Positions 35,047 to 43,203 of a DNA stretch of 64,000 nucleotides are shown piece after piece. Where the stretch lies: assembly GCF_900112365.1 (NCBI RefSeq), contig NZ_FOLQ01000003.1, forward strand, positions 558,001 through 622,000, written 5' to 3'. Positions within the stretch are counted from its first letter, which is position 1. Each line of letters opens with the position of its first letter. The notes below the pieces were generated by a model. That model worked only from the letters and a program-made list of their open reading frames with translations, was not told the DNA's origin and did no database searches. This DNA comes from Spirosoma endophyticum. Lineage in GTDB: Bacteria; Bacteroidota; Bacteroidia; Cytophagales; Spirosomataceae. The position numbers and the translations under genes were made by a program.

Positions 35047-35850
35047 TTATCCTTTCGATAATTCCGTTGCCCGTGTTTGGGCGGCCTTGATGCCCGCTAC
35101 CAACGTATCAGCCAGCGCACCGCTTTCAAATTCGCGCAGGGCCGCTTCGGTCGTGCCACCTTTGGAAGCAACAGCTTTGATAAGTTCATCTAATGATTTG
35201 TCGGCAGTGTTAATAAGATGATATGCGCCGAGCATGGTTTGTTTCACCAATAATGCTGATACGGCATCATCGAAACCCATTTGCTTTCCAGCGTCGATCA
35301 TGGCTTTCACGACGTAGTAAAAGTAAGCTGGACCACTGCCGCTGAGCGCCGTAACGGCGTCAATCATGGATTCATCTTCCAGGAAAATAGACCGACCCGT
35401 AGCGTTAATGAGGTTTTCGACTTTACGCAGGCTAGCCAGATCGACCTCTTTTGCCGCCGTAAAACCCGTGATGCCCATACCCAGCATAGCGGGCGTATTA
35501 GGCATTGCGCGCACAACTAATGGATGTGCCAATTTTTCCTGAATCTGTGCGATTGGAATGCCCGCCATGATCGATAATATGACCTGCTTTGGCTGAATAA
35601 CGGTACGTAGTGATTCGTGAACACTGTTAAAATCCTGCGGCTTGACTGACAAAATAATCAGGTCAGTTTCGCCAACGTGCGGCCCGATAGTGTCGACAAC
35701 AACGCCCGCTTTTTCGCTTTTCAGGGCTTCGGAGCGGTCGGTACTTTTTTCAATTAAGAGTAAGTCATCTTTTTTTACAAGATCATACTGCAAAAACGAT
35801 TTGGCAAAGGCCATGCCCATATTGCCACAGCCGATGATAGTGATTTTCAT
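35047..35850 (-). CDS. proC: Pyrroline-5-carboxylate reductase
   Basis: Last step of proline synthesis, NAD(P)H-dependent, 267 residues. It has the Rossmann start MKITIIGCGNMGMAFAKSF, ILSVKPQDF, MAGIPIAQIQE, RAMPNTPAMLGMGITG, and the signature LSGSGPAYFYYVVKAMIDAG with KQTMLGAYHL and SKGGTTEAALREFE. The longest frame begins at 35940, but the ATG at 35850 places the dinucleotide loop correctly. The leader carries short GAGTGAGTGAATGAA words similar to other intergenic repeats. Confidence 0.96.
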   Translation of the reverse strand: MKITIIGCGNMGMAFAKSFLQYDLVKKDDLLLIEKSTDRSEALKSEKAGVVVDTIGPHVGETDLIILSVKPQDFNSVHESLRTVIQPKQVILSIMAGIPIAQIQEKLAHPLVVRAMPNTPAMLGMGITGFTAAKEVDLASLRKVENLINATGRSIFLEDESMIDAVTALSGSGPAYFYYVVKAMIDAGKQMGFDDAVSALLVKQTMLGAYHLINTADKSLDELIKAVASKGGTTEAALREFESGALADTLVAGIKAAQTRATELSKG

Positions 35851-35906
35851 TCGTTTAAAAAGCGAAAGAGTGAGTGAATGAACGAATCCTAGCTGATGAA
35901 GTAAAT

Positions 35907-35936
35907 AAAAAGGGTCGGATTTTTGAATCCGACCCC
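35907..35936 (-). terminator. Terminator after the TlpA-like gene
   Basis: GGGTCGGATT (35912-35921), loop TTTG, AATCCGACCC (35926-35935). On the minus strand it is followed by TTTTT, ending transcription from the thioredoxin gene before proC. Confidence 0.9.
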
Positions 35937-35961
35937 ACAAAACTAATGACTTGCGGCTAAC

Positions 35962-37095
35962 TCATTGACCACCTTTGAGAACTTCTTCCAGTTTTTGTTC
36001 CAAGGCATCACCGCGAAGGTTTTTTGCAATGATTTTACCGTCTTTATCCAGCAGGAACGTAGCAGGAATGGCTTGAACGCCATATTGCTGAGCCGCAGCC
36101 GACTGCCAGAATTTTAAGTCCGATACATGCGTCCAGGTAAGATTATCGTTGCGGATGGCCTTCGTCCAGTTAGCTTTTGCCTGATCGAGCGAGACGCTGT
36201 AGATAGCAAACCCTTTGTCTTTGAACTTGTTATACATGCGCACTACGTTCGGGTTCTCCTGCCGGCAAGGACCACACCACGACGCCCAGAAATCGAGCAG
36301 CACGTATTTTCCGCGCAATGACGACAGGGCAACCGGCGTGCCGGTCGTATCACTTAATGAAATATCGGGAGCCAGCGCTCCAACAGATACGCCCTTGATA
36401 CGAGCTACACGCCCAATGAGCGATTTCGCATGTGGGCTATTTGGGTTTTCCTTTTCAAACCGTTGAGCCAGTGCATCATACGTAGCAAAATCAGTGTCGA
36501 TATTGATGAAATTCAATGCGAAAAGTGATACAAGTGAAGTGCCCATTTCGGGCAACATGGCTTTTACTTTGTTGACAACGTCGGTTTCGGCCGCTTCATA
36601 TTGCTGTTCAATCTGGGCGATTGTCTTATTATCTTTCTTTTCTGTAGCGGCCGCCACCTGCTTGTTCCAACTGGCGACTTTCTTCTCCATATCGGTACGT
36701 AGCGTATTCAGCTTATCGTAGTACTCCATATTTTTGGAGCCAATCACAGTTGCTTTTCCCTCCTGTCCGGTTTTGGCGTCCATTCGAAAGCCGTCTGCCA
36801 CTACGTTCAATGTTTCGCCACCTTCGACTAAAAGAGCCATTTTTTGACCTCCGCCCACATTTAGTACGAAGACTTCACCACCATCCGCCACTTTACCATT
36901 GATTGTGAACGTATTACCCGCTACCACTTTTGCCGAATCGAGTTTATGGGTTGGCTGTGAGTTGGTTTCCAGATAAACGTAGCTACCAGGTGCCGCTTTA
37001 GCTACCTTGCCCGTTACAGTGAATGGCTTTGTTTGGGCGTTGGCCGAAAAGCTCAAAGCCAGCAAACTGGCGACACTAAAAAGTAAATTTTTCAT
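35962..37095 (-). CDS. TlpA-like thioredoxin with N-terminal DUF4369-type domain
   Basis: Periplasmic thiol-disulphide oxidoreductase, 377 residues. The signal is MKNLLFSVASLLALSFSANAQ. Residues 25-130 form a beta domain like DUF4369 (FTVTGKVAKAAPGSYVYLE). A helical linker rich in Lys and Ala follows. From about residue 240 is the AhpC/TlpA fold with active site DFWASWCGPCRQENP and the cis-proline region QAIPATFLLDKDGKI. Its start codon overlaps the gatB stop by four bases, so the two are translationally linked although their functions are unrelated. Confidence 0.92.
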   Translation of the reverse strand: MKNLLFSVASLLALSFSANAQTKPFTVTGKVAKAAPGSYVYLETNSQPTHKLDSAKVVAGNTFTINGKVADGGEVFVLNVGGGQKMALLVEGGETLNVVADGFRMDAKTGQEGKATVIGSKNMEYYDKLNTLRTDMEKKVASWNKQVAAATEKKDNKTIAQIEQQYEAAETDVVNKVKAMLPEMGTSLVSLFALNFINIDTDFATYDALAQRFEKENPNSPHAKSLIGRVARIKGVSVGALAPDISLSDTTGTPVALSSLRGKYVLLDFWASWCGPCRQENPNVVRMYNKFKDKGFAIYSVSLDQAKANWTKAIRNDNLTWTHVSDLKFWQSAAAQQYGVQAIPATFLLDKDGKIIAKNLRGDALEQKLEEVLKGGQ

Positions 37096-38588
37096 GTTGT
37101 CTGTAATGTCTTCGCTAACAACGTATTAACCAATTTCGGATCGGCTGATCCTTTCGATTTTTTCATTACCTCACCAACAAACAGACCCAGCAGATTTTTT
37201 TTGCCCTTTCGGTATTGCTCCACTTTGTCGGGCCATGCTGCCAGTACCTGTTCTACCAACGCTTGGAGGTCGTCGGTATTGCGATTCTGCACCAGGCCGT
37301 GTACCTGAGCCAGATCCGCGGGTGATATGTTCGGCTGATCGGTCATTAGCACAAATACTTGCTGGGCCGCTGTTTGGCTTACTATACCACTGTCAATCAA
37401 CGCAATAAGGGATGCCAAACGTTCAGCCGAAACGGGGAATTGGCGATCACGTAACGTTTTCTCGTTGAGGTGGCCTTTGACTGGGCCCATAACCCAGTTC
37501 GATGCAGCTTTGTAGTTTGCTGTAAACGTGCAAACGGCTTCATAATATTCGGCCAACTCTTTTGCGTCGGTTAGCAACGCGGCATCATAATCGGGCAGAC
37601 CGTAGTGTGTTGTAAATTTCTGATACAGAGCGGCTGGTAGCATCGGCATACGAGCCTGAACGTCCGCCAGCCACTCCTCCGAAATAACGACCGGCGTCAG
37701 GTCGGGGTCAGGGAAGTAGCGGTAATCGTTCATGGTTTCCTTCTCGCGCATGGCGTAGCTGAGGCCGGTGGCTGCATCGAACGTGCGAGTTTCCTGTATG
37801 ATACGTCCCCCCGATTCGGTCAGTTCGACCTGCCGCAGAAATTCGCTGTCCACCGCCCGCATTACGTTCCGGATGGAGTTCAGGTTTTTGACTTCAACCT
37901 TTGTGCCCAGATACGTAGCACCCTTGGGACGAATGGAAACGTTGACATCGCAACGTAGCGATCCTTCCTCCATATTGCCATCGCAAATGTCCAGATACCG
38001 AACCAACCGCCGGACTTCGGTCAAATATTGACCGGCTTCATCGGCAGTGCGCAGGCAGGGATCAGTTACCATCTCGATGAGAGGTGTTCCGGCGCGATTG
38101 TAATCCAATTGCGTCGCCCATTCGTCGCCATCGTGAATCGATTTTCCGGCGTCTTCTTCGAGGTGAATATGATGAATCTGAATCGTTGTCTGGTACGGTC
38201 GGCCCGTTATTGGGTCCTTCACTTTAACTAAAATACCGCCCCCCACGCAGATGGGACCTTTATCCTGTGACAACTGATACCCCTTTGGCAGATCGGGATA
38301 AAAGTAATTCTTGCGTGCAAATATGTTATGACGGGTGATTTCACTGCCGCAGGCCAGCCCCATCCGGATGGCATACTCAACAGCCCTGCGATTTAATTTG
38401 GGCAGCGTTCCCGGATGTCCTAATGTAATGACGCTAATATTTGTATTCGGGTCAGCGCCGAATGCGTTGGCATCGGCCGCAAAAATTTTGCTATTCGTCA
38501 TCAGCTGGCAGTGTACTTCCAGTCCGATAACGGCTTCATATTGGGCCAGAACCTCCGGCGAAAGGGTCGCTTCGGCTACCATTGTCAA
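37092..38588 (-). CDS. gatB: Asp-tRNA(Asn)/Glu-tRNA(Gln) amidotransferase subunit B
   Basis: Kinase and tRNA-binding subunit of the transamidosome, 498 residues. Clear motifs are YEAVIGLEVHCQL, LGHPGTLPKLNRRAVEYAIRMGLA, RKNYFYPDLPKGYQLSQ, DYNRAGTPLIEMVTDP, and EGSLRCDVNVSIRP, with a helical YqeY-like tail ending VGEVMKKSKGSADPKLVN. Start at 38588 or at the second ATG two codons on. Subunits A and C are not adjacent. Confidence 0.97.
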   Translation of the reverse strand: MTMVAEATLSPEVLAQYEAVIGLEVHCQLMTNSKIFAADANAFGADPNTNISVITLGHPGTLPKLNRRAVEYAIRMGLACGSEITRHNIFARKNYFYPDLPKGYQLSQDKGPICVGGGILVKVKDPITGRPYQTTIQIHHIHLEEDAGKSIHDGDEWATQLDYNRAGTPLIEMVTDPCLRTADEAGQYLTEVRRLVRYLDICDGNMEEGSLRCDVNVSIRPKGATYLGTKVEVKNLNSIRNVMRAVDSEFLRQVELTESGGRIIQETRTFDAATGLSYAMREKETMNDYRYFPDPDLTPVVISEEWLADVQARMPMLPAALYQKFTTHYGLPDYDAALLTDAKELAEYYEAVCTFTANYKAASNWVMGPVKGHLNEKTLRDRQFPVSAERLASLIALIDSGIVSQTAAQQVFVLMTDQPNISPADLAQVHGLVQNRNTDDLQALVEQVLAAWPDKVEQYRKGKKNLLGLFVGEVMKKSKGSADPKLVNTLLAKTLQTT

Positions 38589-38605
38589 TAAAAAATGATT
38601 TATGG

Positions 38606-38613
38606 CAAAGATA
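38606..38613 (-). promoter_or_regulatory. Candidate -7 element for gatB
   Basis: Reads TATCTTTG on the minus strand, 18 bases before the gatB start. No convincing -33 seen. Confidence 0.45.
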
Positions 38614-38667
38614 GCGAAAAGGGGCGGAGGCTAAGCCTTCAAAGCTAATAGAGTTAATCTTATCGAC

Positions 38668-39504
38668 CTACAGTACATTCAGCCGATACTTCAGGTACGT
38701 CTGCGCCAGCAAAGCCAGCTTCTGCGGATTTGGCACCCGGACCCGCTCGTTCTGAATACGGGAAGCTGGTAAGCGTTTAATTTTGTTAAACAGAGTCTGG
38801 TAATACATATAGGCCAGGTAAACACCCATTCGTGCACCCCGAGGCAAATTCATGATGCCAACGTAAGCCTCATCGAAGTCGCGCTGAATGTCGCTTTCGA
38901 TCGACTGCTTCTCTTCAAGGCAGAAATTATTAAAATCAACACCAGGAAAGTAAGTACGTCCCCGTTCAATGAAATCACTTTTCATATCGCGCAGGAAATT
39001 TACCTTCTGAAAGGCGGCACCCAATTTTCGGGCGGGTTCGCGTAACCGATCGAATTCCTGAATATTACCTTCACAAAATACCCGCAGACACATCAGGCCA
39101 ACAACCTCCGCCGACCCATAAATATAGTCGTCATAACCCGCCGAATTATAATCCTGATAATGCAGATCCATCTCCATACTTTTCAGAAATGCATCTATCA
39201 ATTCAGGCTCAATCTTGTATTGCTGAACAACGAGCTGGAATGAGTGCAAGATGGGATTCAGGCTTATCCCTTCCTCAATAGCCTGATAAGCATCGTGTTT
39301 GAAACGGTCCAGCAGCGTCTTTTTATCATACTCATGGAACGTATCGACAATCTCATCGGCATACCGAACAAACCCATAGATGGCGTAGATGGGCAAGTGG
39401 AATTTACGATCGAGCGTTTTAATGCCCAATGTAAACGAAGTACTGTACCGCTCTGTAATTAATTTACTGCATTCCAGTGCGGTTTTATTGAACAATGCCA
39501 TCAT
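38668..39504 (-). CDS. crtB: Phytoene synthase
   Basis: Head-to-head prenyl synthase joining two geranylgeranyl diphosphates to phytoene, 278 residues. The first Asp-rich motif is RYADEIVDTF, the second is FLRDMKSDFIERGRTYFP, and the signature YIYGSAEVVGLMCLRVF lies between. The open frame begins at 39561, inside crtI. I take the ATG at 39504, giving MMALFNKTALECSKLI and a 25-base gap after crtI. A squalene synthase is less likely because of the crtI neighbour. Confidence 0.93.
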   Translation of the reverse strand: MMALFNKTALECSKLITERYSTSFTLGIKTLDRKFHLPIYAIYGFVRYADEIVDTFHEYDKKTLLDRFKHDAYQAIEEGISLNPILHSFQLVVQQYKIEPELIDAFLKSMEMDLHYQDYNSAGYDDYIYGSAEVVGLMCLRVFCEGNIQEFDRLREPARKLGAAFQKVNFLRDMKSDFIERGRTYFPGVDFNNFCLEEKQSIESDIQRDFDEAYVGIMNLPRGARMGVYLAYMYYQTLFNKIKRLPASRIQNERVRVPNPQKLALLAQTYLKYRLNVL

Positions 39505-39529
39505 AAGTAGAAAAGAGGAAGAGGTTAAA

Positions 39530-41002
39530 TTAAGGAAATTCTTTAGCAATTTCATCCGCAACTACCAGACCTGAAATAAGCGATGGTGGTACGCCTGGTC
39601 CTGGCACGGTCAGTTGACCGGTGTAGAACAAGTTGTTTACCCTTTTGTTCTTTAGCGATGGCTTTAAAAGTGCAGTTTGACGTAATGTATTTGCTAGTCC
39701 ATACGCATTTCCTCGAAACGCATTATAATCGTTTTTGAAGTCGCTGTGGGCATAACTGCGCTTGAATACTATATAGTTACGAACGTCCTCCCCAACATAG
39801 GCTTCGAGCCGATCCATCAATAGCCCGAAATAGCGTTCGCGCGTGGCATCATCGTCTACGAGATCAGGAGCAACGGGAATTAACAGGAACAGGTTTTCGC
39901 AGCCTTCTGGCGCAACGCTGGGGTCAGTTTTTGATGGAGCCGATGCATAAAATAAGGGTTTTGTGGGCCAGCGGGGCGTTTCGTAAATTTCCTGTGCGTG
40001 GAGCGCAAAGTTTTCATCGAAAAACAGATTGTGATGCTGCAACTTTGGAATACGCTTGTTGACACCAAGATAAAAAAGGAGCGAGGAAGGAGCCATCACT
40101 CGTTTGCTCCAGTAAGCGTCGTCGTAATTTCTATGCTCGTCATTCACCAAAGCCGTTTCGACATGGTTATAGTCAGCACCGGCTACCACTACGTCTCCCT
40201 CGAAGATGCCATCGTTTGTTACAACCCGTTGCGCCTGGTTTTTTACTACGTCGATTTTCAGAACGGCCTGATTGAGCAGAATCTTAACGCCTTTCTCTTC
40301 AGCCACACTGACCATAGCTTTCACAATTTCGTGCATGCCACCCATCGGATACCAGGTGCCCATCGCCATCTCGGCATAGTTCATCAGGCTATACATGGCA
40401 GGTGTATTTTCGGGGGTGGCACCCAAAAACAGAACGGGGAATTCAACAATTTCGAGCAGTCGTGGCGCTTTGAAAAACTTACGGACGTGCGTAGCAAATG
40501 ATTGAAAGACATCCAGTCGCGTTACGTCATAGAGCAACTTCAGACTTAGGAATTCCGTCACCGATCGGCTTGGCTTCCAAACAAAGTTGTTCATGCCAAC
40601 ATCGTACTTATAGGATGCCTGTTTGAGGAACTCCCGTAGTTTGAGACCGCTGCCGGGTTCCATCTGCTCGAATAAGGCTTCCAGATTTTCCAGGCCAGCC
40701 GGGAGATTAACGGCTTCATCGGGGCTGAATATAACGCTGTAGGAAGGGTCAAGCCGTACAAGGTTATAATAATCGGACGGTTTCTTGCCGAAGCGGGCGA
40801 AATAGGTTTCAAACACATCGGGCATCCAATACCAGCTTGGGCCCATATCAAACGTAAACCCTTCTGCCTGAAAGACGCGTGCCCGACCACCGGGCATACT
40901 ATTTTTTTCGAGGATTGTAACGTCGTAACCTTTGTCAGCAAGACTGGTTGCTGCCGCCAGCCCAGCGAATCCGGCTCCTATAACAAGAATACGTCGGGGC
41001 AT
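39530..41002 (-). CDS. crtI: Phytoene desaturase
   Basis: FAD-dependent desaturase that turns phytoene into lycopene or a related polyene, 490 residues. The N-terminal FAD loop is ILVIGAGFAGLAAATSLADKG, followed by EKNSMPGGRARVFQ and FDMGPSWYWMPDVF. The C-terminal carotenoid desaturase signature is NLFYTGQLTVPGPGVPPSLISG. It is upstream of crtB in the same direction. With these two genes the cell should at least make an acyclic carotenoid; ketolase or cyclase genes are not here. Confidence 0.95.
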   Translation of the reverse strand: MPRRILVIGAGFAGLAAATSLADKGYDVTILEKNSMPGGRARVFQAEGFTFDMGPSWYWMPDVFETYFARFGKKPSDYYNLVRLDPSYSVIFSPDEAVNLPAGLENLEALFEQMEPGSGLKLREFLKQASYKYDVGMNNFVWKPSRSVTEFLSLKLLYDVTRLDVFQSFATHVRKFFKAPRLLEIVEFPVLFLGATPENTPAMYSLMNYAEMAMGTWYPMGGMHEIVKAMVSVAEEKGVKILLNQAVLKIDVVKNQAQRVVTNDGIFEGDVVVAGADYNHVETALVNDEHRNYDDAYWSKRVMAPSSLLFYLGVNKRIPKLQHHNLFFDENFALHAQEIYETPRWPTKPLFYASAPSKTDPSVAPEGCENLFLLIPVAPDLVDDDATRERYFGLLMDRLEAYVGEDVRNYIVFKRSYAHSDFKNDYNAFRGNAYGLANTLRQTALLKPSLKNKRVNNLFYTGQLTVPGPGVPPSLISGLVVADEIAKEFP

Positions 41003-41048
41003 CAGTGGTAGATTGGGTGAGTCATTACCTAATAACCTGATTAAGTAA

Positions 41049-41065
41049 TTTGTTTAACAAACGTA
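41049..41065 (-). promoter_or_regulatory. crtI promoter with overlapping palindrome
   Basis: The minus strand reads TACGTTTG (41065-41058), a TAnnTTTG match about 56 bases before crtI. It overlaps the palindrome TTTGTT-T-AACAAA (41049-41061), a possible operator for light or stress control of carotenoid synthesis. Operator use is inferred. Confidence 0.5.
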
Positions 41066-41141
41066 CTTACCTGAACCCTGACTTACTACAGCATCAATTC
41101 TTTTTGTAATTAAAAGACTGATTATCAATAGGTGTAAAAAT

Positions 41142-41172
41142 AAAAAAGTTGGGTAGAAGCTACCCAACTTTT
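41142..41172 (-). terminator. Terminator after the ECF sigma gene
   Basis: AAAAGTTGGGTA (41144-41155), loop GAAGC, TACCCAACTTTT (41161-41172). The minus strand continues with a T-run, so the sigma gene and crtIB are separate transcripts. Confidence 0.9.
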
Positions 41173-41248
41173 CGAACCTTCCTCTTTTTTAACCAAAAAC
41201 TACTCAATCAATATCAATTAGACTGAGGTGTTTCAAAAAAGTCTCGCA

Positions 41249-41764
41249 CTAAGCGTTAAAATATGCATAAACTTTTAGTTGATCCTTCAGCTCTTTGCGG
41301 GCAATATGGATTCTGTTTTTGACAGTTCCAATAGGGATGTTCAATTTTGCCGCTATTTCATGGTATTTAAACCCTCTAAAATGCATCATGAAGGGAGTTT
41401 TATATGTATCGTCAAGGTCATTCACAGCCCGGTTGATGTCGTCCTGGGCAAATGATGAATAAGCTAGATTGTCTGTGCTACTCTCAATGGAATTAATATA
41501 ATGCAGGTTATCTGTCGTATCGATGAAGGTATTTTTACGTACCATGCGCTGATAATTAGTGATGAACGTATTCTTCATGATTGTATATAACCAAGCTTTA
41601 AGATTTGTGCCATCCGTGTATTTGTCACGGTTCGTGAACGCCTTCAACAGGGTGTCCTGCAATAAATCATTCGCATCTTCAACATCTTTTGTAAGGCGGA
41701 GCGCGAATGGGCGCAATGACTTGGACACTTTGCCAATATGATTAGTAAATTCGAGAGCGGTCAT
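41249..41764 (-). CDS. ECF RNA polymerase sigma factor
   Basis: Sigma-70 family member of the extracytoplasmic-function type, 171 residues. Region 2 is FALRLTKDVEDANDLLQDTLLKAF with TNLKAWLYTIMKNTFITNYQR. Region 4 is the helix-turn-helix YHEIAAKLNIPIGTVKNRIHIARKEL. No anti-sigma gene is adjacent. It sits directly upstream of crtI-crtB but is separated by a strong terminator. ECF factors often control carotenoid genes elsewhere, so regulation of crtI is a reasonable guess, not shown. Confidence 0.92.
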   Translation of the reverse strand: MTALEFTNHIGKVSKSLRPFALRLTKDVEDANDLLQDTLLKAFTNRDKYTDGTNLKAWLYTIMKNTFITNYQRMVRKNTFIDTTDNLHYINSIESSTDNLAYSSFAQDDINRAVNDLDDTYKTPFMMHFRGFKYHEIAAKLNIPIGTVKNRIHIARKELKDQLKVYAYFNA

Positions 41765-42127
41765 GGCTGTTTACGTTTTTCTGTTGAATCAATTATATTC
41801 AGGTATTAAACAAAAAAACAACCAGTCTTTTCCGAATTTGGGTAGTCCATTAGATTAATGGTGTAATTTATTCGTAAACAGGCAGTTAATGAATTTTATT
41901 TTGTTCGAAATTTAATTCTATTACTGCCCTTTGCTGTGGGGAGTGTGGAATATTTCCCCCATTATGGGGAATCTGGTGTGTGGAGTTTGTTTAACGTTTG
42001 CTGTAAATACTTGAACAGGATATCAATGTTTAATGGGTTCATTGCCGAAATATATAGTAAACTGTACTCCATTTTCTTCTTTTCGCAGTTATCCGGGAAT
42101 GTATCCATGCTTATTGTGGAATTTATA
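41765..42127. other. Gene-poor interval between kdsD and the ECF sigma gene
   Basis: About 360 AT-rich bases. It must contain the sigma-gene promoter on the minus strand, but I find no convincing TAnnTTTG. A hairpin TTCCCC-CATTAT-GGGGAA lies at 41954-41971. An open frame at 41936-42136 has no recognisable protein features, and I do not call it. Confidence 0.5.
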
Positions 42128-43096
42128 TCACACTAACCCTTCTTTTAATAAGTCGTGTAAATGAACAAACCCATATACACGTCCAGCTTCTGCCACAATG
42201 AGCTGTGTAATATTACGTTCCTGCATGAGTTGCAGCGCTGCCACTGCATAATCATCTGGTTCTACACAAACGGGCGAGTGTGTCATGACGTCTTGTGCAC
42301 AGAGCTGCCAAATGGAATCATGTTCATAGGCAATACGCCGAATGTCACCGTCAGTCACGATACCAGCCAGCGAGCCAGTTTCATCAACGACGGCTGTTGC
42401 ACCCAGACGATTCGCTGAGATGGTAAAGATTACATCTTTAACGGGAGTATCGGGTAAGACCTGCGGACACTGGTTTTGCGGAAAAATATCGGACACCTTT
42501 AAATGTAGCCTTTTCCCCAGTGAACCGCCTGGATGATAACGAGCAAAATCATGTCGGGTAAAGCCGCGCATTTCCAATAAGCTTACCGCTAATGCATCAC
42601 CTAATGCCATGGCAACGGCCGTGCTGGTAGTGGGCGCCAGATTTAAAGGATCAGCTTCCTGCTCAGCGTAGGCATGAAGAATATAGTCAGCATGGCGGGC
42701 CAGATAAGAATCGCGGGCGCTAACCATCGCAATTAGTCGAACGCCGGTTCGCTTTAATAAGGGCACTAATACCTTGATTTCGGCGGTATTGCCACTCTTA
42801 GAAATAATAAGTACTACGTCGTTATCCTGAATCATACCCAAATCACCATGAATGGCATCGGCAGCATGCATGAATAGAGCAGGTGTGCCTGTTGAGTTCA
42901 GCGTGGCCACGATTTTCTGGCCAACGAGGGCGCTTTTGCCTACGCCCGTTACTACTAAGCGGCCCGAAGAGTTCAGTACCGTTTCGACAGTATTAGTGAA
43001 TTGTTCATCAAGCAAATCAACCGCATGGCGAATGGCTTCAGCTTCGGCTAATAGGACCGACCGGGCAATAGTCTGAGGATTTTTTATTACTTTCAA
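42128..43096 (-). CDS. kdsD: Arabinose-5-phosphate isomerase
   Basis: KpsF/GutQ family, 322 residues. It interconverts ribulose-5-phosphate and arabinose-5-phosphate, the first step towards Kdo for lipopolysaccharide. The sugar isomerase (SIS) domain at residues 35-170 has VVTGVGKSALVGQKIVATLNSTG, IHGDLGMIQDNDVVLIISKSG and a catalytic His in HGDLG. Two CBS domains follow (residues 205-320), with TDGDIRRIAYEHDS between them. Divergent from recQ. Confidence 0.95.
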   Translation of the reverse strand: MKVIKNPQTIARSVLLAEAEAIRHAVDLLDEQFTNTVETVLNSSGRLVVTGVGKSALVGQKIVATLNSTGTPALFMHAADAIHGDLGMIQDNDVVLIISKSGNTAEIKVLVPLLKRTGVRLIAMVSARDSYLARHADYILHAYAEQEADPLNLAPTTSTAVAMALGDALAVSLLEMRGFTRHDFARYHPGGSLGKRLHLKVSDIFPQNQCPQVLPDTPVKDVIFTISANRLGATAVVDETGSLAGIVTDGDIRRIAYEHDSIWQLCAQDVMTHSPVCVEPDDYAVAALQLMQERNITQLIVAEAGRVYGFVHLHDLLKEGLV

Positions 43097-43152
43097 CGTC
43101 AGTTTTGATAATCAGGAAGTGTTTGCTGTGTATATTCGCTAACTTTATAAAG

Positions 43153-43160
43153 CAAAGATA
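43153..43160 (-). promoter_or_regulatory. Candidate -7 element for kdsD
   Basis: TATCTTTG on the minus strand, 57 bases before the kdsD start. The plus strand 15 bases before recQ has TAACTTTTG, a near match that may serve recQ. Confidence 0.45.
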
Positions 43161-43203
43161 CGCTAAGCAAATAGAGTAAAGTAACTTTTGTACGATTTGT
43201 AGA

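Noticed and set aside
41936..42136. A 66-codon open frame between kdsD and the ECF sigma gene
   Set aside because: No recognisable motif, no promoter, overlaps the kdsD end, and the composition is that of AT-rich spacer.
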